DNA from: Eulemur rufifrons
Taxonomy: Eukaryota; Chordata; Mammalia; Primates; Lemuridae
Length of the DNA: 64,000 nucleotides
Reading direction: 5' to 3'
Assembly (NCBI RefSeq): GCF_041146395.1
Contig: NC_090997.1
Span: 32,839,501 to 32,903,500 of the forward strand
Part shown: piece after piece, positions 23,150 to 36,179 of the stretch
Position numbering within the stretch: position 1 is the first letter of the stretch
Layout: every line of letters starts with the position of its first letter
Position numbers and translations under genes: made by a program
Notes under the pieces: generated by a model
Seen by the model: the letters and a program-made list of their open reading frames with translations, nothing else
Databases searched by the model: none
What the model was told of the DNA's origin: nothing

Positions 23150-23560
23150 AACATAGCTCTCTTGTATCATAACCATGCTCAGAACTGCCCTCTGGCTCTG
23201 TAGGGCCTAGAGCATAAAGTCAAGGCACATCACTTGGCATCTGAAGTGTCCCATTGTCTGGCTACAGCCTTCTATCTGGACTCATCCCTCGGACATGCCG
23301 GGCTGGTATTCGGAGGCTACTCACTGCTAAGCCCTGCCATTGGCTGCACATGCGTGCATTCTGATTGGTCAGTGCTTATGCCTTGGTAGTTGTTAAACTT
23401 TGTAATCTTACTCCCTTCCTCCCCTATGCTTCATATACCACACTTTTTGCGTGAAATCCTCTTCTTCTACTAGACTTTATGCTTTTTAAGATCATTATTT
23501 TTTTCTTATTCCATTTTATATTTACGACAATGCCTAGCACTTTCTGGGCCATAGTAAGTG
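23150..23560 (+). mobile_element. L2 LINE 3' end, interrupted
   Basis: TCTGGCTCTGTAGGGCCTAG at the left and CTAGACTTTATGC...AATGCCTAGCACTTTCTGGG at the right follow the sense L2 3' untranslated end. Between about 23290 and 23400 lies foreign-looking sequence with ATTGGCTGCACATGCG and CTGATTGGTCAGTGC, two inverted CCAAT boxes. It may be a short insertion. Confidence 0.5.
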
Positions 23561-24014
23561 CTAAAGGAGTTTGTGGTTTTAATAAAAGAATCCTAAATGC
23601 TGGGAGAATATACTTCTCTGCTTCTTATCTTTCCCTAAGAGGGAACAACAACTGTGGGTGGACCTCCGCGTAGGGCAAGGATGGGAATGTCAGCTTGAGA
23701 AGGAAACGTGTATGTCTCCCGATCCTCAGGTACAGAAATTCCCCAAAGCTGTGGGAGTGTAGGGAGAAATTGTGAAATTATTCTGTTTCTTAGTGGGTAG
23801 TGAGAGGAGAGAACCTCACCAGAAGTTCAGATAGTTTCTGTGGAAGGGGAAAAAATTAGGCCAGTATATAGGATCCAAGGAAAGAAAAATATGGAACCAG
23901 GACTGAGAAATATCCAAGAGTTTCACACTCGAGGAGGACACCCTGGGCAGCGGAGCACTAACCTCCATGACAGCAAACACCCTGTCTGTCCAAGGGTCCA
24001 GAAATGGAGGGAAC

Positions 24015-24022
24015 TGACGTCA
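24015..24022. promoter_or_regulatory. Palindromic CRE motif
   Basis: TGACGTCA, a full-consensus cAMP-response element, in otherwise unassigned sequence. One exact match is unremarkable in 64 kb by chance alone, although CpG depletion makes it rarer than base composition suggests. Confidence 0.4.
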
Positions 24023-24059
24023 AATATTTGCTAGTGCTGACTAGAAATATTTTAAAAAA

Positions 24060-24225
24060 TCAACCTCAGACTGTAGTGCCAGGCTTCTTGGATTCAAATT
24101 CTGGTTCTGCCACTCACTGGTTGTGCTATGTGCCAAATAGGATGGTTAACAGGGTTATAAAATAAATAAAAACTTATAAAGTACTGAAAGTACAGGCTAG
24201 TATGTAGCAAATAACATATAAACAT
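24060..24225 (+). repeat. MIR SINE, sense
   Basis: TTGGATTCAAATTCTGGTTC followed by TGCCACTCACTGGTTGTGC is the diagnostic sense MIR core; the 3' half is eroded. Confidence 0.7.
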
Positions 24226-24339
24226 GTATTAAATTGGAAATGTGAACCCATTATTTCCTAACAAGCTCTGTTTTATGTAGTTTTGTGTAGTTCGTTGTAA
24301 TTTTATAGCAACTTCAAAAGTCATGGTACTAAAAGCTGG

Positions 24340-25170
24340 CCGTCTATATTCCCTATGACTCAGCAATTCCACTTCCAGGTATATACCCAACAGAAATGTA
24401 TATATATAGTCACCAAATGCACACACTAGAATGTTCATAGCGGTACTCTCATAATAGCTCCATACTGGGAACTATCTAACTGCCCTTAACAGTAAAATGG
24501 GAAAACAAATTGTTGTATATTACATTGACTGCCACAATAGAAAAAAAATTTTTTTTCCTTGGGGCCACAATGTTTTATTATGAAAATAGAATAAAAACTT
24601 CAAAAACAAAATGATCCTTTCTAATTTAATGAAAAATTTGTAACTTTTTATTGTTTTCTGTGCGTAAGTTATATGCAACTTGAAAAACAGTTCACACGGC
24701 TCCCAAAGTAGAGACAAGTGAGTTACATATGCTTCATGAGGCCCCGGGCTCAAAACTAGCGTGAGTGAAATACAACTCACATGGCAGTTAATGTGATATT
24801 CACACAACAGCTTGCCATGCAACAATGAAAACAAAACGTCTATCTCTACTTGTGGCAATATGGATGGATCTCACAAACATGTTAAATGGAAAAAGCCAGG
24901 TACACAAAAAAATACATGCTGCTTCATTGCATTTATATAAAGTAAAAAATAGGCAAAACTAATCTGTGCTGTTGGAAATCAGGATAATTGTTACCTGTGT
25001 ACAGGGAAGCTCCTGGGGTGCTGGTTATGTTCTGCTTCTTAATCTGGGTGTTGGTTACACAGGAGAATTCATTTTGTGAAAATTCATATAATATACGTCA
25101 TTACGGTATGTCTATCATATGTATACTTTTTGTATAGATTTAGACTTCAATAAGAAGTTTTAAGAAGTGA
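24340..25170 (+). mobile_element. L1 LINE 3' end, sense, split by an insert
   Basis: GACTCAGCAATTCCACTTCC, GTATATACCCAACAGAAATG, GAATGTTCATAGCGGTACTC and, beyond the insert, ACTTGTGGCAATATGGATGG and ATTGCATTTATATAAAGTA are the 3' region of an old mammalian L1. Between 24541 and about 24825 an unrelated AT-rich segment separates the two halves. Confidence 0.65.
24541..24825 (-). mobile_element. Unidentified insert within L1 3' end
   Basis: The plus strand opens with a palindromic AAAAAAAATTTTTTTT, then CCTTGGGGCCACAATG. Read on the minus strand the segment ends with an AATAAA-containing stretch, a GGCCCCAAGG block and A-rich tail, like a polyadenylated retroelement. The flanking GCCACAAT (24530-24537) and GCAACAAT (near 24820-24827) differ at one base and could instead be an 8-bp duplication. 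I recall similar repeats in primates but cannot name the family. Confidence 0.45.
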
Positions 25171-25249
25171 TGTGATAGTGAAATCAAAGTAAAAGCTATT
25201 GTAATAAGTAAGCAAATGATAATAGATTAATATATCAATGAGGAAGGTG

Positions 25250-25925
25250 CTCAGAAAGATAATCAGTAAATTTTGGGGCATGTAGTTGGAAACTTTTGGA
25301 GGTTAGAACTAACCAAAGCAGAATTTGCACTGAATAGCTTAGCAAAGAATGTTCTTCCAGAGAGGAGATTTGAGAACTACTCCACCATTGAGCTGCCTCA
25401 CAAAAGCCAGACATCAGCTAAAAAGACATCTCTGGGGACCAGGTGATAGAGAGGACCTGATCCTCTCTATTTCTGTGAGACCCAGTAGATGTGACAGTAG
25501 TTTGAACAGATCATCCAAAAAAGAAATCATCAAAGCAACACAGACAATACCTGCTCAAGGGGGAAATTTGTGTTATACCATTGAGTTTTGTATTTCAAAA
25601 CAAAATGGGAACTTCGTAGAAGTGATTTATGGCATTATTATAAAAAATACTCCTGCCATAAGGGCTAGTGATCCTACTCACCAACTTAGGCTAACTATGA
25701 ACTGTCTGTGAGTAAGAGTATATCCATCTATGTGTGCAATTAAGTGTACGGTGTTGATAGTCTTGAAACATCCTCCCAAGAGCAGTTGTTATAAAAGACA
25801 GTATTTGAGGTGGGCTCTATATTGCATCAGCATGGTTCTATTCTATATTCAGGGGTCTAATAAGTTAACAAAGCTGACCAGGCTGGGCTGGGAGCTTAAA
25901 CCATCTCCACATCCTTCCATTATTC
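25250..25925 (+). repeat. Solo-LTR-like repeat (unassigned)
   Basis: The segment from GAGAACTACTCCACC through CTCTGGGGACCAGGTGATAG to GGTTCTATTCTATATTCAGG and a terminal GGGTCTAATAAGTTAACAAA has the layout of an endogenous-retrovirus LTR with an AATAAA-like signal near its end. A 120-codon frame at 25352-25711 starts from a real ATG but reads unlike any protein I know and is probably fortuitous. Confidence 0.35.
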
Positions 25926-25929
25926 GACG

Positions 25930-27630
25930 TATAAACATTTATTAAATTGGAAATGTGAAGATATTATTCTGCACCATTATATCATTGGAGCTGAGGAACT
26001 ATGAGTTCTTAGTTCCAAATGACAAAATTCCACCAAACACTGTGGAACTGCCTTTACTACCAAAAGACATTGGCAAGATGACAGTTTAGCCACTTGGAGA
26101 GTAGGTATCATATTATTTTTGTGTGTATTAATCCAGGCAGCCAACAGACTTGGCTCACTCAGTTTTAGCCTCATCATTTTAATCTTTATAACATAAAAGA
26201 ATGAAAGAAATCTAGATGGTAAGAGAGCCTACCCTACTAAGACTTCAATACCTCAATCCTGTCTGTTTAGTGGCAACCACTGGTTAATGGGCAATTGATA
26301 TTAATAGAAGTGAGGCTTTGGCTGCTGAATTATATCAAAACTAAGTTTTATTTCATTCCTTCTTGGCAATCTAAAATTTGTATCATTTTTGTTGCCTTTT
26401 AATCTTTTAATTTTACTTAAGTTCAGGGGGTTTGATGGCACTGGAGAAGGTGTTAAACTGACACAAGTTTCTTCTACTTCATTCCATTAGCTCCATTTCC
26501 ATCTCCCAGTGCTCATAGTTAAATCTCTTCTCTCCTGCATCTGTCTTCTTTGACTGTTCTTGCTGCTGTAGGGGCCTTTTAGCATAGCAATCCCTATGTC
26601 CAGTCATTCTGTCCTCTCACAAAGACTATGGCCTTTCACAGATAAATACAGCTAAGGAGTTCTTATTTCTTATCACAAAAGAAACTAAACAAGCTTCGTG
26701 AGGCAGCATTATTTATCTTATAATAAGCAAGTTAACAGTTTTTTTTTCTTTTTAGAAAAATATCATTGCTGTCAATACAAATAATGCATGATGCCCAGAA
26801 AATATTGACTAGATTGGTGAGTTATTTTGGTATTTATATGAGTGATTAATATCTTAAAGAATATGTGTCTATGAAGGAATGACTTCAAGGTTTTCAAAGT
26901 ATTGTGTGATTAGATAAAGGGATGGCAAGTACAGTTTTCTGGATTTATATAGAAGTTCAACTTCATGGAGGAATTGGTAACTTAGGAGAGGCTCAAATGG
27001 AGGCAGGCAGCTGGGTGATGGAAGGATATGGACATGGAAGGCCCCTGGCTTATGAGCTCCTTGTCTAGTGACCAAATATAGGATTAATTAAAATCTGGTT
27101 GGCTCTTGATAAGTATTTCTTGATTGAGTGAATAAATAATTGAATAAATAAAAGAAATGGATTTCTCTCAAGCAAAGGCTTTGATCTGTTGATGAAGATC
27201 TTATCTTCTAATCTATTGTGTGTGGATCTGGGATTAAATCTTCAAAGTTAAGTTCAAACCCCATTTATTCCCTGAATTCTAGATTTCCCATCAAGAATAT
27301 ACTCAATATTTCACAAGACTCAGAAGATTTTTGTGTAGTTCAATTTTATGTTTTTGTTGATATATGTAAATATGTTTGGGTAAAAATCCATATAAACAGC
27401 ATTTAAACCAATTTCATAGCTTCAATAAATATTAATTATGATGAGCACATACTTTAAGTGTAATGTGAACAAAACAAGCATATCTTAAGGAATTTTTTCT
27501 TTCATGAGTTTAGATATCTACTTGTAGTCACATTTCAGTTCTTTCAGATACTAGCATTTCCACAAAGTCTTAAAAGACCTGTAAGAATACTGACAAATTG
27601 ACAGCTCATTATTAGCTTTCTCTGCCCAGT
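25930..27630. other. Unassigned DNA
   Basis: No named repeat recognised. A TTTTTTTTTCTTTTTAG acceptor-like string ends near 26754, with TTG|GTGAGT about 60 bases on; this is discussed under rejected items. Confidence 0.35.
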
Positions 27631-27634
27631 AGAG

Positions 27635-27865
27635 ATAATTATTTATTATGTGCCACATACTTTATGCATTTAAGCAATCCTTAATTCTTAGAACTACTCT
27701 CTGGTAGGTATTATAATTTATATCACACAGATAAGAAAACTGAGATTCACTAAGTAACTTGTTCAGGACACAATACATAAGTGGAGGAAGTAGGATTCAA
27801 CCTAGGTCCACCTGGTTCCAAAACCTGCTTAGTTTCAATGTACAGCACTGTCTCTAGAGACAGTC
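27635..27865 (-). repeat. MIR SINE, antisense
   Basis: TATTATGTGCCACATACTTT, GTAGGTATTATAATTTATA, CACAGATAAGAAAACTGAG and GATTCAACCTAGGTCCACC follow an antisense MIR over its whole length. Confidence 0.75.
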
Positions 27866-28147
27866 AGAAGAATGTCAGATGAATGAACACAAATACATAC
27901 ATACAAATAGCAAATTTACTTACCTCTATCCTAATCCAAAAATTTGTATTGGCACCAAAAGCATACAGGTGTGATAATTATGTAGGCAAGCAAAAAGAAA
28001 AAAAATAACCTAGAGACAGCATATTCTGAATTGCATAGAACATGGTTTATTCTTGTAATCACTTACCTGAAAGTAGTCATTCCATTGTGACTCAGATTGA
28101 AGCACAATGGAAGGTTAGAAATTTTGTTGATGGTTCCTTTCACTTAC

Positions 28148-28244
28148 TTTATCCTTTGTAAATGTCACAGGGTGCTGGGAATCACTCCACTCTGAAGGAT
28201 TCCCTTGTCTCCGTGACCCAGTTTCTCTGACACCGTGTTTATTC
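28148..28244 (-). other. Candidate exon, minus strand
   Basis: On the minus strand an acceptor, CTGTCATCATAG, ends at 28245 and a donor, GATAAA|GTAAGTG, starts at 28147. The 97 bases between are fully open in one frame. The 32 residues begin NKHGVRETGSRRQGNPSEW and end in SDSQHPVTFTKDK. The frame is open well upstream too (to about 28339) and closes only at 28115-28117, after the donor. A second, perfect donor TTTCAG|GTAAGT lies at 28067/28066. Base composition is richer in GC than the surroundings and the residues are polar and unbiased. No family was recognised. This is a candidate only. Confidence 0.25.
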
Positions 28245-28956
28245 CTATGATGACAGTGGGGGAAGGCACTTGATGAGATCCCTTTTCCACTTTCATTGTC
28301 AATGGAATTTAATAGAACAACTTCTCTCAGGCTCTTCAAACACTAACTCTCCTTTTCAAACTGTTTCCAAGTATGTCACTACTAAATCGAAATTTCTAGG
28401 GAAAGAAATAAACCATATGCTTCTTTTCCCTTCAGCTTATTTTAGCCATATGGTACTAGAAATGGGAATGTAATAGTGCTATTAATTTAGACTCCCCGTG
28501 TTCCCAACACTATCATTCCCCAGTTAATTTAAAGAAATCTTTACTACTGGCCTGGAAAACTGTCTTTGCCAAATAATTAAGGAATAAGGATAGGAGAGAA
28601 AATGTAACGGAAAGGTGCACTCCTGATGAAGTGAGCCTGGGCTTAAGGATGCCACTCAGGACCAGAGTTCACACTGAACTCCTGCCTGGATTCTCTTTGT
28701 TTGCACTTAATTTGGCTTGAAACAGAGCTCACACGTTGTCACTGATACAGTACTCATTGTTGTTAACATAAGGGCTAAGTCTGGAGCATTATACTTCATT
28801 TGAATTACGTTTACTGAATACTTCAGAAGCAACAGAAGTTATTTGAGGTAACACTGTAAAAATGTTTCAATAGAGGAAGAATGAAAACTTATGTTCCACA
28901 TAAATTCAGTAGGATATTAAGATTTTTAAAAAGTATATATGAAATTAAGGCTTAAA

Positions 28957-29122
28957 GCCAGGCATGGTGGTTCACACCTGTAATCCCAGCACTTTAGGAG
29001 GCTGAGGCAGGAGGTTCACTTGAGGCCAGCAGTTCGAGGTTACAGTGAGCTGTGAGCGCACTGTCACTGCAATCTAGACTGGGTAACAGAGAGACTCTGT
29101 CACTTAAAAAAATTTGTTAGGT
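28957..29122 (+). mobile_element. Monomeric or deleted Alu
   Basis: Begins GCCAGGCATGGTGGTTCACA like a left arm but continues as TTCGAGGTTACAGTGAGCTG and ends as a right arm, about 150 bases in all. It is either a free Alu monomer (FRAM-like) or a left-right fusion. Matching GGCTTAAA 8-mers at 28949-28956 and 29123-29130 are probable target duplications, supporting insertion at this size. Confidence 0.8.
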
Positions 29123-29259
29123 GGCTTAAAATCTGGAGAAAATTAAGAAATTAGTTGCATAGAGATGCAATGTTCACTTGTCAAATACAGCTATTGATTT
29201 AAGTTAAAATAAAACAGCATCAAATATGGTTGCATGTAAACCAAACAGCACAACTCGGA

Positions 29260-32088
<2,829 letters not shown>

Positions 32089-32675
32089 TCAGTTAGGGTG
32101 TGATCAGAGAATCAGAACCATTGGCAGTAATGTTGAAGAAGGGATTTATTAAGGGGCTTGGACGGTAAGCAAGTGTGGATTCTGTTTAAACTGTCTGTGT
32201 TGCATCTTCTTTGGTGCTGGGCCCGAAGGCAGCAGGGCCAACAGTCAGGAAGGAAAATGGACATGAAACAGGGAGAACAAGGATAAACTGGAAGCTTTGA
32301 GGACAAGATGAAAACCTAGAGGACACGCTGGAAACTCTGTCTGTCTCCCTACCTCCAGTCCTCCGCCGTTCATGACATGGTTACCTGAAGGGGAAGCTGG
32401 TGCCCTTTGCCACAGAGATGTACAAACTGATGCAGAAGTCACAGAAACTGAGGGAGGAGACCAAGCAAGAGTCAGAGGAGCTCTGGGCCCGGCTGCTGCC
32501 CCAGGTGCTGCAACAGCTGAGCTGCAGAGCACAAAAGTGGCTATTACTTAACTTCTGCCTTCCAAATTTCATGCAAATTTCTACTGAGGCCAACCCTAAG
32601 TTGGAAACACACAGGGAAGGGAATTCTGGAAAGTTTAATTTCAGTTTAGCTAGATTGACAGTGCAAAGCCAATAG
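32089..32675 (+). repeat. Insert in L1 carrying an apolipoprotein-like stretch
   Basis: Non-L1 sequence separating two L1 segments. It opens TGTCAGTTAGGGTGTGATCA and contains GGGATTTATTAAGGGGCTTG, a layout like an LTR or other interspersed repeat I cannot name. Its right part (ACTTCTGCCTTCCAAATTTC, then GGGAAGGGAATTCTGGAAAG) also feels repetitive. The apolipoprotein A-IV-like stretch is internal. Confidence 0.5.
32379..32504 (+). pseudogene. Apolipoprotein A-IV-like coding fragment
   Basis: One frame of 42 codons translates to a segment beginning GYLKGKLVPFATEM, continuing QKSQKLREETKQ and ending ESEELWARLLPQ. This closely follows the N-terminal part of apolipoprotein A-IV, where the helical repeats begin with KLVPFATEL and continue to EELRARLLP. 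By eye roughly 60% of residues agree over 36 positions, with one residue gap, and the amphipathic Lys/Glu pattern is kept. The match stops abruptly at both ends. There is a stop at 32373-32375 upstream and no signal peptide. It is therefore a captured or duplicated exon fragment, not a working gene. Apolipoprotein A-IV itself is a secreted lipid-binding protein of gut and plasma. The comparison uses a remembered family sequence and needs a search. Confidence 0.5.
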
Positions 32676-32816
32676 AGTTTCCTTTATTATTTAGTTTCAT
32701 TCTTTTAAATGCTTTTAGCCTTTAACTATTTTGTTTGATATTAATATTCTTACATTTTCTTTTGTTCAGGTTTTGCTTGATAGAAATTTCTCATTCCCTT
32801 ATTTATAACTTTCTGT

Positions 32817-33230
32817 TTGTGGTAACCATGAAAATGCATGGCTCAGATCACCTGCTCAGGGAGCAAAATCGACCAGGCACCCAGCTGCTGTTCTGGATCC
32901 ACCACGGTGCTCATGCTGAGGCCGCACTTCCCTCAGGCTACTCTCAGGCAACGACTGAACACATTAGTCCCTTTCTATGACATGTGGAACTTCACAGTCA
33001 GGTGACTTTGGAGGACTCCCAATTAGGGTGTAAAAAATGCCTTGGAACTGCACTGCCATTTAAGACTTTTCCTAATCGATCCTTCCCCACTCTGTATGAT
33101 GGTCTGAAGGATCTCTCTCCCACACTACCCTCCCCTTTTTTCTTCACAGGCATTTATTTCCTCCAATAAATTTCTTACACATCTAATCCTGTCTTGGTGT
33201 CTGCTTCTTGGAGAACCTAAACTAATGCAC
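32817..33230 (+). repeat. Solo-LTR-like insert
   Basis: About 415 bases between L1 segments (ATAACTTTCTGT on the left, TGTGTATGTGTCACTTTG on the right). It is GC-richer than the L1, and ends with CTCCAATAAATTTCTTACAC, a polyadenylation signal, then CTTGGTGTCTGCTTCTTGG, the usual arrangement at the end of an LTR. No flanking duplication is clear. Family unassigned. Confidence 0.45.
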
Positions 33231-33370
33231 TGTGTATGTGTCACTTTGAAAGTGTGTTTTTAACAAGCATATGATATATTCCTGCTTATCTCATTTTACT
33301 TCTGCTGTTTCTGAACCATAGAATTATCATATTTTTAAACCTAGGTTGTATTTTTTGGCTTTCTTCAAAA
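33231..33370 (-). mobile_element. Old L1 LINE, antisense (continuation)
   Basis: GTGTGTTTTTAACAAGCATA and TATATTCCTGCTTATCTC correspond to the inverted L1 block that normally follows CTTTCTGTGTATTTGTATTT, so the L1 resumes here after the inserts. Confidence 0.5.
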
Positions 33371-35075
33371 AAAATTTTAAACATTATTGGCACATGTTCA
33401 GAGCAGAGGAGGACATCACAGGATGAACTTATGGCACTACCTTGATTGAAAATCTCCATTGGATATTTTATGTGATGATATAATGGTATCTATTTACTTT
33501 GTCATTAAAATCATAAACATTGAGTCTAAATGAAGTTACTCCAGTGACTGATGAGAAAGTGAATTCAAAGTTACTTTTCACATGGGATACATCACAGTTT
33601 GAAAACTATAGGTTTTAAATAGAGTTATTAAAGTAAATCAAATCTTTAAGCAGAAAAGAACTATTTTTATAGAAAATGATATAAAATTGATTTCAACAGA
33701 GAATCTTAGTTCTGCATTTGAAAATGACAAAAGAAAAATAAAATCAGTTACTTAGTAGAGTCATAAGTTTTGTCGAGGCAAAGAGCCAAAGACAATGATA
33801 TGGACAAAGAATAAGCTAATTCTATGCTACCAGAAATGTTCACTAATAGTTTTTCATTTCATCCAGTCTTTCATTTTAGAGCTCCAGTGGTTAATGTTCG
33901 GCTATTAGCTTATTGCTTAACAGCTAAAAGGATAAAGGAAGTGATAACTTATTTTTTTGAGGATGAATTTGATTTCCTTACACAATCTTCTTTGTTCTAG
34001 TCTCATGGCTAAACCATGAGAGTTATCTGTTGAAGAAACATAGGTGGAAGGAGGCTGAGTCCCTCAATCACTACCTTGCTAGAAACATCCATATTGGACT
34101 TTTAGATGAGTGAGAAATAAACTTGTGTTATATGACTAAGATCTGGTGGTGTAACTAGTGTCACCCTATCTAACACAACGCTGGATGGTACATGGCCATA
34201 CTTATCTGTTCTCCTAGTTCTCCTAGCAGATTAAAAAAAAAAAAAGGTTTTTTCAGCTTAAAGCTGTATCATTTTCCATAGCTTCAATTTTTGTGCGTCA
34301 GAAGAAAGCCAAAAAAATGTGCTTTATATTTATAAAAGTTATTTCCACATAATCAACTCATAAGTTTTTAAAACAGAAAACAAGCTATATATACATAATG
34401 GAATTATAATTTTATTTTCTGTTAAAATAAAGACATATTTTATTCATTTGGGTGGTTTCTTGGTGATCTGTACCTATTCAATGACTGCTTATCGAATTAC
34501 TTAAACTTGGTCTCAAAAACTGAAATGGGATTTGAATGAAGTCTATCAGATTTTGAAAGTTATCATTGGGATGAAATGCTGTTTAGTTTACTAAATTATA
34601 GAAAACCAAGAAAGAACAGGGTTTTCCTAGTGAAGCTTGAGAAAGATTATTTTAGAATTAATAAAATATAGGAGTTTCAACACTATGTAAACAATTCTCA
34701 CTACACTCTCTTGAAATTGCTAACAGATATTTTTTTGAGCAACTGCCATGTATAAACTACCATGCTAGGCCCTGTAGGAAATGGAAGAAAAAGAAAAGAA
34801 AAAAAATAAAATAAAGGAAATATGGTCACTCTCTCATAGCCTATGTCCTCCAGGATCCTAAATTTTGGAGGCAAGAGGTACTCAAATACATCACATGAAA
34901 TAGTGTATGATAAATGCCAAGAGTGGTAGAGCAATAAGTGATGTCGAGAATTAATCTAGAGAAGGATACAGTACCTCCAGATGGGGTAATTAAAGGAGGT
35001 TTCGCTTGGAAAAAAGGGAAGATTTGGTGTATTTGTAACAGCTTGAACAGCCATACCCAAAGCTTACCAAACTAG
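33371..35075. other. Mostly unassigned; possible LTR relic
   Basis: The part at about 33885-34185 ends GAGTGAGAAATAAACTTGTG and CACCCTATCTAACACA, resembling the tail of an old LTR, but the body is not assignable. A low-complexity GAAAAAGAAAAG tract sits near 34785-34815 beside an L2/L3-like TGCCATGTATAAACTACCAT block. Confidence 0.3.
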
Positions 35076-35079
35076 GCAA

Positions 35080-35725
35080 GATGGTTTGTGGCAACGGTGT
35101 CTTCAGACCCTCCCATGATTATAACATGAGGTTGAGTGATTCTTATCAATTTTAGGAAAGACATGATTCTGGCATTGGTTGACAAATTTTGGATTAAAAA
35201 TGGACACAGATTTCTTTGACATTTCTCCCATTAAATGGTGGAGTCTTTCCCCTGTCCCTTGACTCTGGGAGAGATGGGCTTGGTGACTGTTTTGTGCAGT
35301 AGACACAGTGGAAGTGATGCTGTAATAGTTTTTCAGACCATACCTTAAAGATTGGCAGATTCCATGTGCTGTATTATAGAAATTCTCACTCTTAGAACTG
35401 AGCTATCATGCTGTGAGGAGGCTCACATATAGCCCAATAGAAAGGCCCATGTAAGAGACAGGAGGCCCCCAATTAACTATTAATACCTCACTAAGTCTCT
35501 AGTCAATAGCTATCACTCACTTGTCAGTTATGTGATTGAACTGTCTTGGGAGTGCATTATTCAGCTGTTACTTCAGCTGACACTGTGTGGAAAAAAGATG
35601 AGCTTCCCTGTCACGCCCTGTAGATGTTGCAGATCTGTGAGTAAAATAAATGATTATTAAGTTTTTTAAACCACTAAATTTTGGGATGGTTTGGCACTCA
35701 GTAATGAATTACCACAACAGGATAT
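35080..35725 (+). mobile_element. MaLR-type LTR (MLT1-like)
   Basis: The 3' end AAATAAATGATTATTAAGTT, then CCACTAAATTTTGGGATGG and a final GTAATGAATTACCACAACA, is that of an ERVL-MaLR LTR. Upstream, GCAGTAGACACAGTGGAAGT GATGCTG fits the same group. No internal retroviral region is present: a solo LTR, highly diverged. Confidence 0.6.
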
Positions 35726-36179
35726 TTAGTAAATGAATTGCTACTTTAGAGTGTGCTAAAATTCACCAGATATGTTTTATTTGCTTCAACTATAGTTTTT
35801 TTAAATTATATATTTTGGGATGTCTTTGCAAGAAATATGTTTCAGAACAAAGAAAAGCATCTTCATCTAGTTCAGGCTACATTACAAGCAGCTCCACAAT
35901 GGATTTAATGATACTTGAATTGTTTATGGCAGATAAGAATGAGATATGGGGCTTGGGGTAAGGTAGTACAAAAATTACAACAGAGGGGCTGGAGAAAAGT
36001 CATGACCCTTCATCATTATACTCTTCTTCTTTTGAAAAATGGCTCTTTGGTTTGCAGAAACTGAGCATTTCAATATGGAATACCAGGTGACCATGTGACA
36101 TGAGCTATGAAATGTATTTTTAGATATTGTCTGATTCGTCCACTGAACTTCTTTCAATATTTAAGTGAATTTTGGCTAG

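Noticed and set aside
25352..25711. 120-codon frame considered as a gene
   Set aside because: It lies in what looks like a solo LTR, and the translation has no family resemblance.
26755..26816. Possible 61-base exon: TTTTTTTTTCTTTTTAG acceptor, TTG|GTGAGT donor, one open frame
   Set aside because: The acceptor is simply a T-run, the donor is mediocre, and an open frame over 60 bases is expected often by chance.
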